64,000 nucleotides of DNA from Heligmosomoides polygyrus polygyrus (Eukaryota; Nematoda; Chromadorea; Rhabditida; Heligmosomidae), in the NCBI GenBank assembly GCA_947396885.1, contig OX377202.1, positions 36,293,478-36,357,477 of the forward strand. The letters run 5' to 3'. Under the pieces are notes generated by a model. That model searched no databases. It saw only the letters and a list, made by a program, of their open reading frames with translations, and had not been told where the DNA came from. A program made the translations under genes and the position numbers. Positions 47,545 through 58,390 of this stretch are shown one piece after another. How positions within the stretch are numbered: position 1 is the first letter of the stretch; each line of letters begins with the position of its first letter.

Positions 47545-47960
47545 GAAATCGAAATTTGTTATCATTCCACCTCAAAGAGCTTGGAAAAAAGGTATATGAC
47601 AGTTGTTATCTGGCGCTTGTTCAGAAATGTGTTGGAAATGAAGATAAAGGGTGTTTCTGACGATAAGTCACAAAATACAAAGCCACCAGCAACGATGAGG
47701 ACGATACCCTTCTTCGTCTTCCTGCAAGGCGAGGGCACTACCACTGCTCTGCCTTCGCATTTGGCGAACTTGCTAATGGCTGCGCTGATTACGCAGTGCT
47801 TCGCCCATCGCTTCATCAACGCATGCGGCATGCTGTAAACATCGGAAATTTCACCGGCCAATACTCGGAGATCCATTTAGCAAATATGGAGTATACACCT
47901 ATAATCAGTGTTTCAAGGTCTTTCACATGGCATAGGTCTCTTCCTGAAGTTCCATGGGGA
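47545..47960 (-). pseudogene. Unknown coding-like repeat, copy 2
   Basis: Minus-strand homologue of 35694-36128. The frame 47876-47562 stays open through the region where copy 1 has a stop (FAKCEGRAVVV) and ends LFSKLFEVE. The upstream HGTSGRDLCHVKDLET part is in another frame owing to a 5-bp deletion relative to copy 1. The two copies face each other just outside the two LTRs. No family is recognised. Confidence 0.55.
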
Positions 47961-49315
47961 GGTAAAGTCATTCTCTGGTTAGACGAATACGAAGAACCGA
48001 GCACGAATAGTAAACGAGAGAGGTCTTGTTTAGGTAAGCACGATGAGCGTGTGTAATATGATGCCTAGTGCGCACAAAGCTGTGCGTCATCATAGTACTA
48101 AGAGGACGATTCATTCTCCTATATGAGCGACTAAACTAGCAATATAAGATGTCTTTTAAACAAAAGCTTAGCTGTTTGAACGGGCAAACACAGGCACCAA
48201 TAAAGTTTTTACAGTAATTTAAAGGAAAAGGTTTTTCAAATATAGATTATTTTTCGTCTCGTCAGGGTTCTGCTTCGCATTCGTCCAATATTTTGATTGT
48301 GATTTTTTTAATTGTCTATTGAGCAAATGCTACAATATGGCCGCAAACTGACCGCATAACAGCACTGCCGTTCTCAAGGTCGAGAGCACAGCTGAAGCGC
48401 ACTGCAATTCGCAGTGTATATTACTACCTACTACGCAGTGCTGAAAACTACAAAGGAATGAGTACAGTGAAATGTGAGAGCGCTGAATGAGGGACCATAA
48501 CTTTGTAATTTTAATCAAGTGGTAGAACTTGGATGAAAGAATAAAAAAGTAGAAACGAAAGTGTCGAAATCTGTCCATGAACTTCGCTCATAATTTCCTG
48601 AATATATATGATTCATTATAGAGGGTATGCACATATTTCAGTTTGTAGTAAAATACCCAATAGCAAAAATGCTGCAATATTGAGCGGCTCTCGATCTTAA
48701 CACTGAATCCTTTCATTTTGCTATTTTTGCCTCCAAAGGACTAGGCGTAACGCCCTCAATTCACTGAGATAGGTCGCTGTACTTTGATAACATTTCGGCA
48801 GTAGAGTCTGCACGTCCGCCTAAACCATGCGTCCCTTCCTTCCGTCTAAGGTCTTGTGCAGAAATTTCCAGTGGAGTAGTCGGAGGCGACTTTGAAGAAA
48901 ACGTAACCAAGTAGCGGGTCTGATGACTTTGCGGCCGACTTATTAAAGTCAATGTGCTGGCGCGAAGAATTTGTAGCGACACGGACGTCAAGCGGGTGAT
49001 GTTATATCGTATGGACCAACTTTGGCTAACGGTCGTGTGTTGATTACAACTTTGAATGACAGTGTCGTTGATACCTTTTGAAACGAGAGTTTCTTTCGAC
49101 CTATTTCTTGCCAAGGCACTTTTTGACTGTCCGCACAAGTCATCCCCACACTGCTCCCACCGAGAGAGCTAGTGGGGGTTGAACACCCACCTGGTATCGC
49201 TAGATGTTGAGTAGGACAACGGAATTTCCTAATCCTGGATCTTTTCCGAAAAGGCTGTCAGTTACCCTTGATCCAAGGACGAAATTCGTTCCATGGTAGG
49301 ACCACATTATTATGT
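47961..49315. other. No recognisable gene
   Basis: About 1.35 kb of AT-rich DNA. The minus-strand frame at 49138-48761 shows no motif I can place. Confidence 0.45.
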
Positions 49316-49317
49316 AG

Positions 49318-49500
49318 ACTCCTCGAGCTGGATTCATCAACGACTTACAGTATTTCAACAGAGGAAATACAGCAGAAATCCCTAGCCTGGCGAAATGTTC
49401 CACCACATCGCTTAATAAGCAGCGCTATCAGGGACTTCAGCTGTATTTTCTCCGTTAAATTGCTGTAAGTCACTGATGAATCCGGCCCCAGGCTAGTGTA
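49318..49500. mobile_element. MITE with ATTCATCAACGACTTACAG ends, copy 1
   Basis: Inverted ends ggattcatcaacgacttaca (near 49331) and the reverse of ctgtaagtcactgatgaatc (near 49464-49483) enclose about 130 bp. The same ends occur in a minimal palindrome at 53863-53910 and at 58207-58390. No coding. Confidence 0.6.
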
Positions 49501-49935
49501 GTTCACGGTGCAATGAGCGAGTGGGGAGGGGGGGGGGGGGGAGGGGTGCAGCCCATGAAGTATCTGTCGGATATGGTGACGTGCAATTCCCACGAATTTC
49601 CCACACAAACTGAAACGTACGTACGTGTAATGGAAATTACAACGAGAGGGGCCAACTCAGAAAATTTTGAAGAAATTACCTCATCCTTATGAGCTCCAAA
49701 ATAACTCACTTGCGCCTTTACACGTCCAAAACAAGTTACTTGCGACCAACCCTCGCGATTGACTAACTTGCTCGGTTGCACCCAGGAATTTTTTCGTGTA
49801 ATCTAATGTTTCGCGCCTAATTAGTTTGAATCTTCGCGCACGCGTCTTCGGTTACAGGGCAAAGGACAACCATGACTCACGTTTTCGCCAATTCGCCGCG
49901 CCGTCGGTGCCCTTCTGTCTAGCGATTCTCCTCAC

Positions 49936-50040
49936 CAGGGGTGTGCGTAAATGAAATTTGAAATTTCGTAAATTGTAAATCGTAATTACGAAAAAAAACG
50001 TCGTAAATCGTAAATCGTCAGCCGTAAATCGTAAGAATCA
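49936..50040 (+). repeat. CGTAAAT-repeat element terminus, second copy
   Basis: Starts caggggtgtgcgtaaatg and runs through cgtaattacg and repeated cgtaaatcgtaa units, near-identical in order to the reversed copy at 44165-44266. Confidence 0.6.
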
Positions 50041-51989
50041 CCTGAACTGTAGTTCAGTACAATTAAATTTCCAGAGGCTTTTTCTGCTAATGTTAATCAG
50101 ATGTGATTAAATATTTATTTAACTGTCGTTTTAGTTTCAGTTTTCAGCTTCATCCGAACAGTTTTCCTACCAAACTATTTCTCTTGTCACGGCTTCCTGA
50201 TAGTAAAACATTGTCCAAACCAAACTTTACACCTTTCAGGAAAGTCGAAAAACTGTGAATTCGAAAACTTTACTCAAGCCTATGCATGGCACTCCAACAA
50301 AAAGCTTGCATCGGTTGAATATTCATTAAATTCCTAACTTACTACCAAGGCTTTAGCTTGAATATAAATCTAGGATTTAGCGGAAACAACAGCGGAAAAA
50401 TCGCTTTGAGAACTAAAAATTTCAAAAAAAACGTTTCACCATTGACTAATGCGCCGGTTTCTTGCTCCTGCACTTGTAAGATTTCCAAAACTTCATAATG
50501 CCTTAACGACACGCGCGAAGGGGTTTTCAGGTGTCTGCCGCGTGGGATAGCGCGCATTTTCCCCGAGCGCTGATTATTTCCATTATTTTATTTGTATTAC
50601 TGATTTGTTACGTATGAAAAAACAGTAACAAATGAAGTTTTCCATGGACCATCTTGACTAAAGCTATTAGCGGACTCATTGATTAAAATTGTTCTATAGA
50701 ATGTGTGATAATTTTTCATGAACTATTTTTGAACTATTTTTATGATGGTGTCCGATGACATCGCCGGACATTGTCCCACGCGGCAAAAAAAAAGAGACCG
50801 ACGATATGGTCGGACAATGACGTGAAAGGGACAATATTGCTCTACCATTTGATAACTCCCAGCACTCGCACGGGCTACCCTTCGCCAGCTCCGTAACGAA
50901 CGTTCGCTCTCCGAAAGCATGCAGCATCGTAAGCGGATTAGATAAGGTGAATACGATAAACTCCATCACATCACCGAAATTGCAGATCAAGACGGTCAAA
51001 ACCAGTTCGACATTTTCTAGCTACGCGCTCGATTCTACTGACCTTTTATATCAATTTGCTCGACCCAATAAAGCACAATGCAAACCGATAGAACTATTGG
51101 TACATGTCGAGAAGGTAAGCAGCATTGGTAGGTGGCAGCGCGCCAGCCAATAATAACCAGAGCACAGACCGAACATGCCAGCCGATCAGGGTTCCAACTG
51201 TAGATACACGCCCTCTCTGAATGACATGCCCATTCAATGCGGTCTGATTCGATGAGGAGTTCCCATCTCACTGCTCCCCGTCCTCGCGACATATAACGAA
51301 GCGTTAGCGATTTATCCTTTCAACATGAGTGTAGCAACCGTCTAGACCCCGCTCGCAATCAAGAATGATGTTCGATTATGGATTTGCCTCAATTCTATTC
51401 GATGGGATTTACATGAATATATTATATGCAAATTTACTAGACGTCATTACCAAACAGGGCGTGGATCAAAGAATGCTCTCTCTTTCTCTAAGAAACTGCT
51501 TCCAATGGCTTTCTATGGGCTGGAACGGAACAACCTTCCCCAGTAGGAATGCGATGCGCCTTGCCAGCTCTGGACCGGTAATGGAGGACCCCAGCCTCCC
51601 CTGCCTTCCAGACATGAGCTTATCATACTATATAATAATCCGCTAACCGATGACTCATAAATTAGTCAAAAAATATGGGGGATTACGGACAGCGAAAATA
51701 GCGAGAAATTTACAGACGACTTCTACGTGTCATGGGAACTTCAGCCCTTGGAGTAATCGAGGACACTGAACACGAATCTGAAGTTCTTTTTAAAAGGGTC
51801 GGTCACTATCAATCGATATTGATCAAAGCATCTATCAGTCCTGCAATGGGAAACCAGGTCCAGTCTGGGGTGCCAGTAGTGCTGTACCAGTACATGGGGG
51901 AAGGGGGGGGTGAGTTCCAGTAAAGGAGGCAAGTAGTGGGGGACACTGCTGTAGCGGTCCCACATGGAAAAAATTTCAGTTCAACATAG
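50041..51989. other. No recognised gene
   Basis: About 1.9 kb without coding motifs. A poly-G run lies near 51904-51911, and a diverged relative of the 41.2-41.5 kb repeat occurs at 51730-51850. Confidence 0.45.
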
Positions 51990-52354
51990 CGTTAGAAGCC
52001 GTGGGAATCCCGGTTTTTGACAAAAAGGCGTTTCGTCGTCCTACCAATATCAATCTGATCTATCGAAAATGTCGATTTTTGCCTGAGGTTGACCGTTTGA
52101 GGACGAGAAGTGAAGGTGTTCGTAGTCAACCTGGCGCTAAAGTATTCGATATTGTCCTTTGTACTGCTAGGAAGGAAAGAAAGCTGGATACGCAGAGCAG
52201 CGAGCTTGATCTGATTCTCCTCAGCTTAGTGATACTGCAATATCGCGCGAGGCACGCCGATTGGCGTGACGGAGCACTGTTTTCTATTGTATTGCACTTG
52301 TTTCTACTTTTGAACGTGTCCGGTTCCAAACGGAAGCCATTACAATGTCAGTGA
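51974..52354 (+). CDS. Unrecognised open frame, possible exon
   Basis: After an acceptor-like aaaatttcag at 51964-51973 a frame stays open to 52354 with a plausible composition (FDKKAFRRPTNINLIYRK, FLPEVDRLRTRSEGVRSQ) and a hydrophobic segment near its end. I recognise no family, and no partner exon or start is convincing. It may be a transposon remnant. Confidence 0.25.
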   Translation, partial: FQFNIALEAVGIPVFDKKAFRRPTNINLIYRKCRFLPEVDRLRTRSEGVRSQPGAKVFDIVLCTARKERKLDTQSSELDLILLSLVILQYRARHADWRDGALFSIVLHLFLLLNVSGSKRKPLQCQ

Positions 52355-52569
52355 AATGGGAAAGTTAGTTAAGCGAAGAGAAAAGTCGGATTCGTAAAGC
52401 CTGTGCACAGGACGATATTATCTTACACTGTAACACATTAGAACACATCATCAGAAATGAACTCTAAAAGGAAGTGGGAATGAGCTACATGTAAGAGGGG
52501 GCCATTAGAGTAGGGCACATCTTATAACCTACTCCACATAAATTTGGTCGCCAGTTGGTTGTTGATCAA

Positions 52570-52660
52570 AGTTCACATTTACGAAAAATTACGATTTACG
52601 ACCCAAAATGTCGTAAGTCGTAAATCGTAAATCGTAAATCGTAATAACGCTCACCCCCTC
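52570..52660 (+). repeat. CGTAAAT-repeat patch
   Basis: Four cgtaaat units in tandem near 52616-52640, with ttacgatttacgac before them, and an acgctcacccc end. Related to 44165-44266 and 49936-50040. It could be the far end of the element starting at 49936, but the ends are not clean inverted repeats. Confidence 0.5.
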
Positions 52661-53117
52661 ACATAGCCCTTACCTCTCTCCTCGACCGCGCTAGAGTCCA
52701 GACAGCGGGAGCCTCGACGATGGAGCACCCCCTACTGGGATCGGGCCTGGTCAGCGCACTTTATTAGCACTCATTTCTCAAAGCAGGTGCGTCTTCTGGA
52801 GAAACTGGCCTATCGGCAACACCTACGAGATGAGATTTCCGCCATTTCTGGCACAAGTTGGGTGGGAAATATCGCGTAAATGCAGTGTCATGTTAGTCAA
52901 CAACAAGAATTGCTATTACATGGGACGGATGCCTTTTGCGTTGCGTTAGGTTAGGGAGCCGCCATGAACTGGGTAGAACACAACAGTAGTAGGTTGGTTA
53001 ATTATGGTTACAAGTGACGTTTCGTGCACCTGGAAACCTTGTTATGTCGCTTGCTTTACGTGCGTGATTGAGATTTTATGCCCTCTGTTTCACAACACAT
53101 GACTTCAAAGAGCTTCA

Positions 53118-53155
53118 TTGTGTGTCAGTTGATTCAAAAATCAACTGACACACAA
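53118..53155. repeat. Perfect 16-bp hairpin
   Basis: Arms ttgtgtgtcagttgat (53118-53133) and its exact complement (53140-53155) with loop tcaaaa. Partial pairing extends outward (aaagagcttca / tacatcttt). Confidence 0.8.
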
Positions 53156-53582
53156 TACATCTTTGGTGACAGTTTTTGACCCGAGCGTGAGGAACTGCGC
53201 TCACAGTGGGTGGTGGTGCTTCCTCCGCTCCCCTGTCAAGTGAGTTCCTTTCATCAGATCGTGTGCCAAGGGCTCTACCGGGACCCAACGTTGCTGGCTG
53301 TACTTGAGGCTAGAGAAAATGAGAGGTTACAAAGGTACTGAAGTGTGTTATCGCCACTTCCTGATCTACATCTGGGACGCATCTGTTCACACGCATTAAT
53401 GCTCTCCTGAAGGAAGATGCATAATAAGGGAGATCTGAGGATGGACCGCTTGTACACTCTCAATATTTGGAATCATCATATCTATTCCCGAAGAAGGTAT
53501 CAGCTTAGGCACACCTTGGATGTGACTTACGGAAGTCCTACTCTTTTGGAACATTCCCTCCTCTGAATTTCAGCATCCGTCT

Positions 53583-53634
53583 CTCGTCGCCTGCGTCTCT
53601 AGGGTCGAAGGGCCCTAGAGACGCAGGCGACGAG
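53583..53634. repeat. Perfect 22-bp hairpin
   Basis: Arms 53583-53604 (ctcgtcgcctgcgtct..) and 53613-53634 are exact reverse complements with an 8-nt loop tcgaaggg. It could be the ends of a tiny deletion-derived MITE or a structured RNA; expression cannot be judged. Confidence 0.8.
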
Positions 53635-53862
53635 CGTACCCTCTCACTCGAGTGCTGATTCAGCTCGTTCGGTCAGAGCGCAGCAGGAGTGTCTATTTCT
53701 CTGCGCTCTCGCCACCCCTCTGCTTTGGTTGACCTTTGCCTGTAGGCGCGCGTCCTCGCGGCACATGAGGAAGCGTCGTGCTTGCAGCCAGTACTTGGCC
53801 TCCGACGGCTTATTCAACTGTCGATGTTGATTACTAAACGGACCGAAACTGCTGATGGACAC

Positions 53863-53910
53863 AAATTGCTGTAAGTCGTTGAGGAATCTATCAACGACTT
53901 ACAGCAATTT
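53863..53910. mobile_element. Perfect 20-bp palindrome, minimal MITE
   Basis: Arms 53863-53882 (aaattgctgtaagtcgttga) and 53891-53910 are exact reverse complements with loop ggaatcta. The arm sequence equals the termini of the MITEs at 49318-49500 and 58207-58390, so this is a two-ends-only deletion derivative or a solo inverted end. Confidence 0.75.
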
Positions 53911-54450
53911 AGGGCTATCAGCATCGTCATTCCTGATAGACTGGAGATAGGGATATGCTATCCACAATTTGAAAACAGCAGGGACCGTTAAGGTGTACAG
54001 TATAGATTGGATCCAATCGAAAATCTTCGGACAATTGGATTATTCGGATAATGGCAATTTTGCGGATCCCTGGTTTCGTATATCCGAATTATTGACGGAA
54101 GATACGAAATTTTGAAGTTTCAACGGTGGGGAACAGTGAACGGCCGAAAAATAACACCAAAACCAAATCATTTTAAGATGAATTATTCTCATCAGGGAAC
54201 TGTTCAGACGTATATCTAAACGTCGAAAATGATTACCCTATCACTATGAGAGTCTCCGCCCTTTACATAATGGAAAAGTGGGTTCCATTTTTGCAAAGTC
54301 CTTGAACCCAAGGAGCTAGGAACCATCAAAATTTACTGCGCACGTGCTAAGCTACCGCAATTGGCCGAAATTTCAAAAAAGGATATCATATTCGTGATCA
54401 GCGCCCCAGATAACCCCTTAGACAAAGTTTAGGTGAAATTTTTTTCTACC
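53911..54450. other. No feature seen before the gap
   Basis: About 540 bp of AT-rich sequence with no coding or repeat structure I recognise. Confidence 0.45.
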
Positions 54451-54650
54451 NNNNNNNNNNNNNNNNNNNNNNNNNNNNNNNNNNNNNNNNNNNNNNNNNN
54501 NNNNNNNNNNNNNNNNNNNNNNNNNNNNNNNNNNNNNNNNNNNNNNNNNNNNNNNNNNNNNNNNNNNNNNNNNNNNNNNNNNNNNNNNNNNNNNNNNNNN
54601 NNNNNNNNNNNNNNNNNNNNNNNNNNNNNNNNNNNNNNNNNNNNNNNNNN
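54451..54650. other. Scaffold gap (200 N)
   Basis: Exactly 200 undetermined bases, directly before a poly-C tract and the ACTGGTCCC array; assembly through the array probably failed here. Confidence 0.99.
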
Positions 54651-55810
54651 TTTACTCATTCTTCACTCCCCCCCCCCCCCCACCAACCCACTCCACCTAT
54701 ACCCCCTTACCCATGTGCCGATAGAAAACGGAAGTGAGAATCAAGTTCGCACACACTCGTTGTTACACGAGGTCTCTAAAAAGCCATCTGAAAATCCAAC
54801 GGATGCGGTGTAGAGTCTTACCTGTGGCATGTCTTCTAGACCGGGATACAGATTGGATGACGTTGTAACACACTTGCTGAGTTCGGACGCATATGTCACG
54901 ACGTCTAAGACACGTCTTTTGCACCCCGACACACGTGGCACGACGTCTGTAGCAGGATTTCTGACCCAACGTTGGACGACACAGAGAAAATACTGGTCCC
55001 CTTATTGGCTCCTTTCACTGATCCCCTTCACTACTTTCCTTTACTGGTCCCTTTAATGGTTCTATTACTGGACCCTTTACTGAATCCCCTTAGATGGTCT
55101 TCCCTTTATTGGCTCCCTCACTGGTCCCCTCTTGACTGGTAATTCACTGCTACCCCATTTATTGGTCTCCCTTCACTGGACCTCCCACCTTCACCGCTCC
55201 CATTACAGGTCCCACCCTCACTGGTTCTCCTCTATTGTCTGCCTTTTCCGGTTCACCCTTCACACTCCTCCCCCCCCCCCCCCCTTCGTCGGTCCCCACT
55301 AATGCTCCCACCATCACTGGACCTCTCTTTACTGGTCCCCTCTTCACTCTTCACTTGTCCCCCTATTCTTCTCCGATCCCCATTGCTGGTCCCACCCTCA
55401 CTCGTCCCTATTTTATTCACCAATTCTTTTTCGCCCCCCGCCCTTCACTGCACCCCTCCCCTCACTTCACCGGTCCCCATTACTGGTTCCTTCCTCACCG
55501 GACCCCTTCACCTGGTCCCCCTCACTGGTCCCCATTACTGGTCCCTTCCTTACCGCTCCCCTTTACCTGGTCCTCTCCACCTTCACCGTTTCCCCTTCAC
55601 TGGACCACTCCCCACACCCTTCACCGGTCCCTATTACTGGTCCCTTCCTCACCGATACCCCTTCACTGGACCCCTTCCTCACCGGCCCCCATTTCTGGCC
55701 CTACTTTCACCGGTTCCTCCTTTATTGGTCAACCCTTTACCCTTCCCTATTGGACCCCATTCTTAGCCGGTCCCCCATCAGTAGTTCCACCTTCACTGGA
55801 ACACCCACCT
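54651..55810 (+). repeat. ACTGGTCCC minisatellite, 5' part of composite element copy B
   Basis: Dense units such as ttcactggtcccc and ccattactggtccc, with poly-C runs near 54669 and 55269. About four 41-bp-type units appear early (54820-54970). The Pro/Ser-rich plus-strand frames are low-complexity by-products. Confidence 0.85.
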
Positions 55811-57560
55811 CCCCTGTGAATCCGGAACCCCTGGCGCGACATCGGTGACACCTCTTCTGGACCCGGACGCCTGTTGAACAACGTCGGTGACATGTGTTCT
55901 CTAGCCGGATGTGTCTCACGCGACATCGTTGACACGTCGTCTGAATCCAGAACAGCTGGTGCGACATCGGTGTCACGTCGTCTGAATCTGGAAGGGCTTT
56001 CTCGAAATGAAACCTCCTCTGAATCCAGGCACCTGATGACAACGTCGGTGACATGTGTTCTTAAGCCGAACGTGCTTTGCGCGACATCGGTGTCACGTCG
56101 TCTGAATCCGGAACACCCGGTGCGACATCGGTGACACGTTGTCTGAATCTGGAAGGGCTTTCGCGACATGAAACCTCCTCTGAATCCAGGCACGTGATAA
56201 ACGACGTCGGTGACATGTGTTCTTAACCCGACCGTGCTTTGCGCGACATCGGTGGCACGTCGTCTGAATCTGGAACACCTGGTGCGACATCGGTGACACG
56301 TCGTCTGAATCTGGAAGGGCTTTCTTGACATGAAACCTCCTCTGAATCCAGGCACGTGATAAACGACGTCGGTGACATGTGTTCTTAACCCGACCGTGCT
56401 TTGCGCGACATCGGTGGCACGTCGTCTGAATCTGGAACACCTGGTGCGACATCGGTGACACGTCGTCTGAATCTGGAAGGGCTTTCTCGACATGAAACCT
56501 CCTCTGAATCGAGGCACCTGATGACGACGTCGGTGACATGTGCTCTTAAGCCGAACGTGCTTTGCGCGACATTGGTGACACGTCGTCTGAATCCGGAACA
56601 CCTGGTGCGACATCGGTGACACGTCGTCTGAATCTGGAAGGCTTTCGCGACATTGGTGACACCTCCTCTAATTCCAGGCACCTGATGACGACGTCGGTAA
56701 CATGTGTTCTTAAGCCGAACGTGCTTTGCGCGACATTGGTGACACGTCGTCTGAATCCGGAACACCTGGTGCGACATCGGTGACACGTCGTCTGAATCTG
56801 GAAGGCTTTCGCGACATTGGTGACACCTCCTCTAATTCCAGGCACCTGATGACGACGTCGGTAACATGTGTTCTTAACCCAACCGTGCTTTGCGCGACAT
56901 CGGTGACACGTCGTCTGAATCTGGAAGGCCTTTCGCGACATTGGTGACACCTCTTCTGAATCCAGGCACCTGATGACGACGTCGGTGACATATGTTCTCA
57001 AACCGTACGTGCTCTGTGCGACATCGTTGACACGTCGTGTGAATCTGGAAGGGGTTTCTCGACATGAAACCTCCTCTGAATCCAGGCACCTGATGACGAC
57101 GTCGGTGACATGTGTTCTTAAGCCGAACGTGCTTTGCGCGACATTGGTGACACGTCGTCTGAATCTGGAAGGGCTTTCTCGACATGAAACCTCCTCTGAT
57201 TCCAGGCACCTGATAAACGACGTCGGTGACATGTGTTCTTAACCCGAACGTGCTTTGCGCGACATTGGTGACACGTCGTCTAAATATGGAACACCTGGTG
57301 CGACATCGTTGGCACGTCGTTTGAATCCGGAACCCCTAGCGCGACGTTGGTGACCCGTCCTCTCAACCCAGACGCCTGTTGAACGACGTCAGTGGCACAT
57401 TTTCTAAACTTTAACGCTCGCTTTCACGACGTCGATGACACATCTTCGGAACTCGGACGCCCTTTGCTTGACATAGGCGACACGTCTTCTGACCCCTCTC
57501 AACACGACGTAGGTGACACCTCGCATGAACCCGGATGGCTGTTTCTCGACGTTTACGAAA
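55811..57560 (+). repeat. 41-bp minisatellite with higher-order structure
   Basis: About forty units of period 39-41 bp, for example gcgacatcggtgacacgtcg..tctgaatctggaagggctttc. Four unit types follow in fixed order, giving a higher-order period of 161-164 bp: the gaagg(g)ctt variant recurs at 55990, 56151, 56313, 56475, 56636 and 56800. It then shortens to three-unit steps of 120-125 bp (56923, 57048, 57168). Minus-strand Cys/His/Arg-rich frames look like zinc fingers but follow from the repeat. Confidence 0.9.
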
Positions 57561-57695
57561 GGTCAGATGGACGGACGGACGGACAGACGGACGGAAAGAC
57601 GGACGGACAGACGGACGGACAGACGGACGGACAGACGGACGGACAGGCGAGAAGACAGACACAACCGCTTACTCTTTTATATATAGTAGGACAAT
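57561..57695 (+). repeat. GGAC microsatellite and conserved 3' end of composite element
   Basis: A run of ggacggac / agacggac units (57567-57645), then agacacaaccgcttactc and a TATA-rich end tatatatagtagga. The same end, with the GGAC tract reduced, closes copy A at 5205-5243. Confidence 0.85.
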
Positions 57696-57859
57696 GCCTG
57701 AAACGGGAACAGCAGTTGCCACGAAAAATCGACCAGAAATTGAAGTATCAAAATCGGCCATTTTATAAGCAACGAACTAACACATTCATCTTATCTTTAC
57801 CCTTTGTACATGTTCAGCAGTCTCGCAGGTTTTATTGTTGATGAATCAGGCCCGATGTG

Positions 57860-58206
57860 GGAGTTACGTAGTTATAATCGCCGATCCTAACCATCGTGTG
57901 ACTCGAGCTTCTCGTAGACATCTCTGTAATGAGTGGCGTTTACAACAGTCACGGCTTTCTTTGCAGCTATCTACGCTTCCTGGTGCTTCGGCCAGGACTG
58001 TTCCTTCGCCGATAAACACGTGATACAGCGACTTCTCTCGTACTTTGCTCTCACGACTTCTGTCACCTACCATGCCTGCTTCTCTATCTTGCGTCGTCCA
58101 GGTTTCGTTACCCCGAGTTCCGACTGCAGCTTGAAGTATCGCGTCGGTCGCCTTCTTCCAAGTTTCATCGACAGCCGTGACTCTCGGTGACCTCACGCCA
58201 GAAACC
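57860..58206 (-). pseudogene. RTE retrotransposon fragment, linker region
   Basis: The minus-strand frame reads VDETWKKATDAILQAA, then SKVREKSLYHVFIGEGT, matching the region between endonuclease and RT in RTE-type elements (ETWKKATDAIL and K..LYH.FL motifs). It is the continuation of the endonuclease piece at 58390-58830, separated from it by a MITE. Confidence 0.6.
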
Positions 58207-58390
58207 ACAGCACAGGGCTGGATCGTTCAACGACATACAGCAATTTAACAGTAAAACTGCCGAGATCCTTCATAGCGTAGTTTATCAAGCTATACGCTGA
58301 AACTTTTAACCATATCGCTTGTTGATGACGGGGAATTTCGACTGTGTTTTCTCCGTTTTGTAAGCCGTTGATGAATCTGGGCCGTGCTTC
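58207..58390. mobile_element. MITE with ATTCATCAACGACTTACAG ends, copy 3, inside RTE fragment
   Basis: Ends gggctggatcgttcaacgac near 58213 and the reverse of gtaagccgttgatgaatctg near 58361-58380, about 170 bp apart; acagcaatttaacag follows the left end as in the other copies. It interrupts an RTE fragment. Confidence 0.65.

Noticed and set aside
49936..52664. A confirmed 2.7-kb hAT transposon
   Set aside because: The ends are not clean inverted repeats and no transposase or 8-bp duplication is seen, so it is kept only as a hypothesis.
54988..55819. Pro/Ser-rich plus-strand frames up to about 190 codons
   Set aside because: Low-complexity translation of the ACTGGTCCC array; overlapping frames are equally open.
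55747..57232. Minus-strand frames rich in Cys/His/Arg resembling zinc fingers
   Set aside because: They follow from a 41-bp minisatellite; unit lengths of 39-41 bp shift frame and several frames are open at once.
57567..57645. Possible CRISPR-like or regular spaced repeat
   Set aside because: It is a simple GGAC microsatellite without unique spacers.
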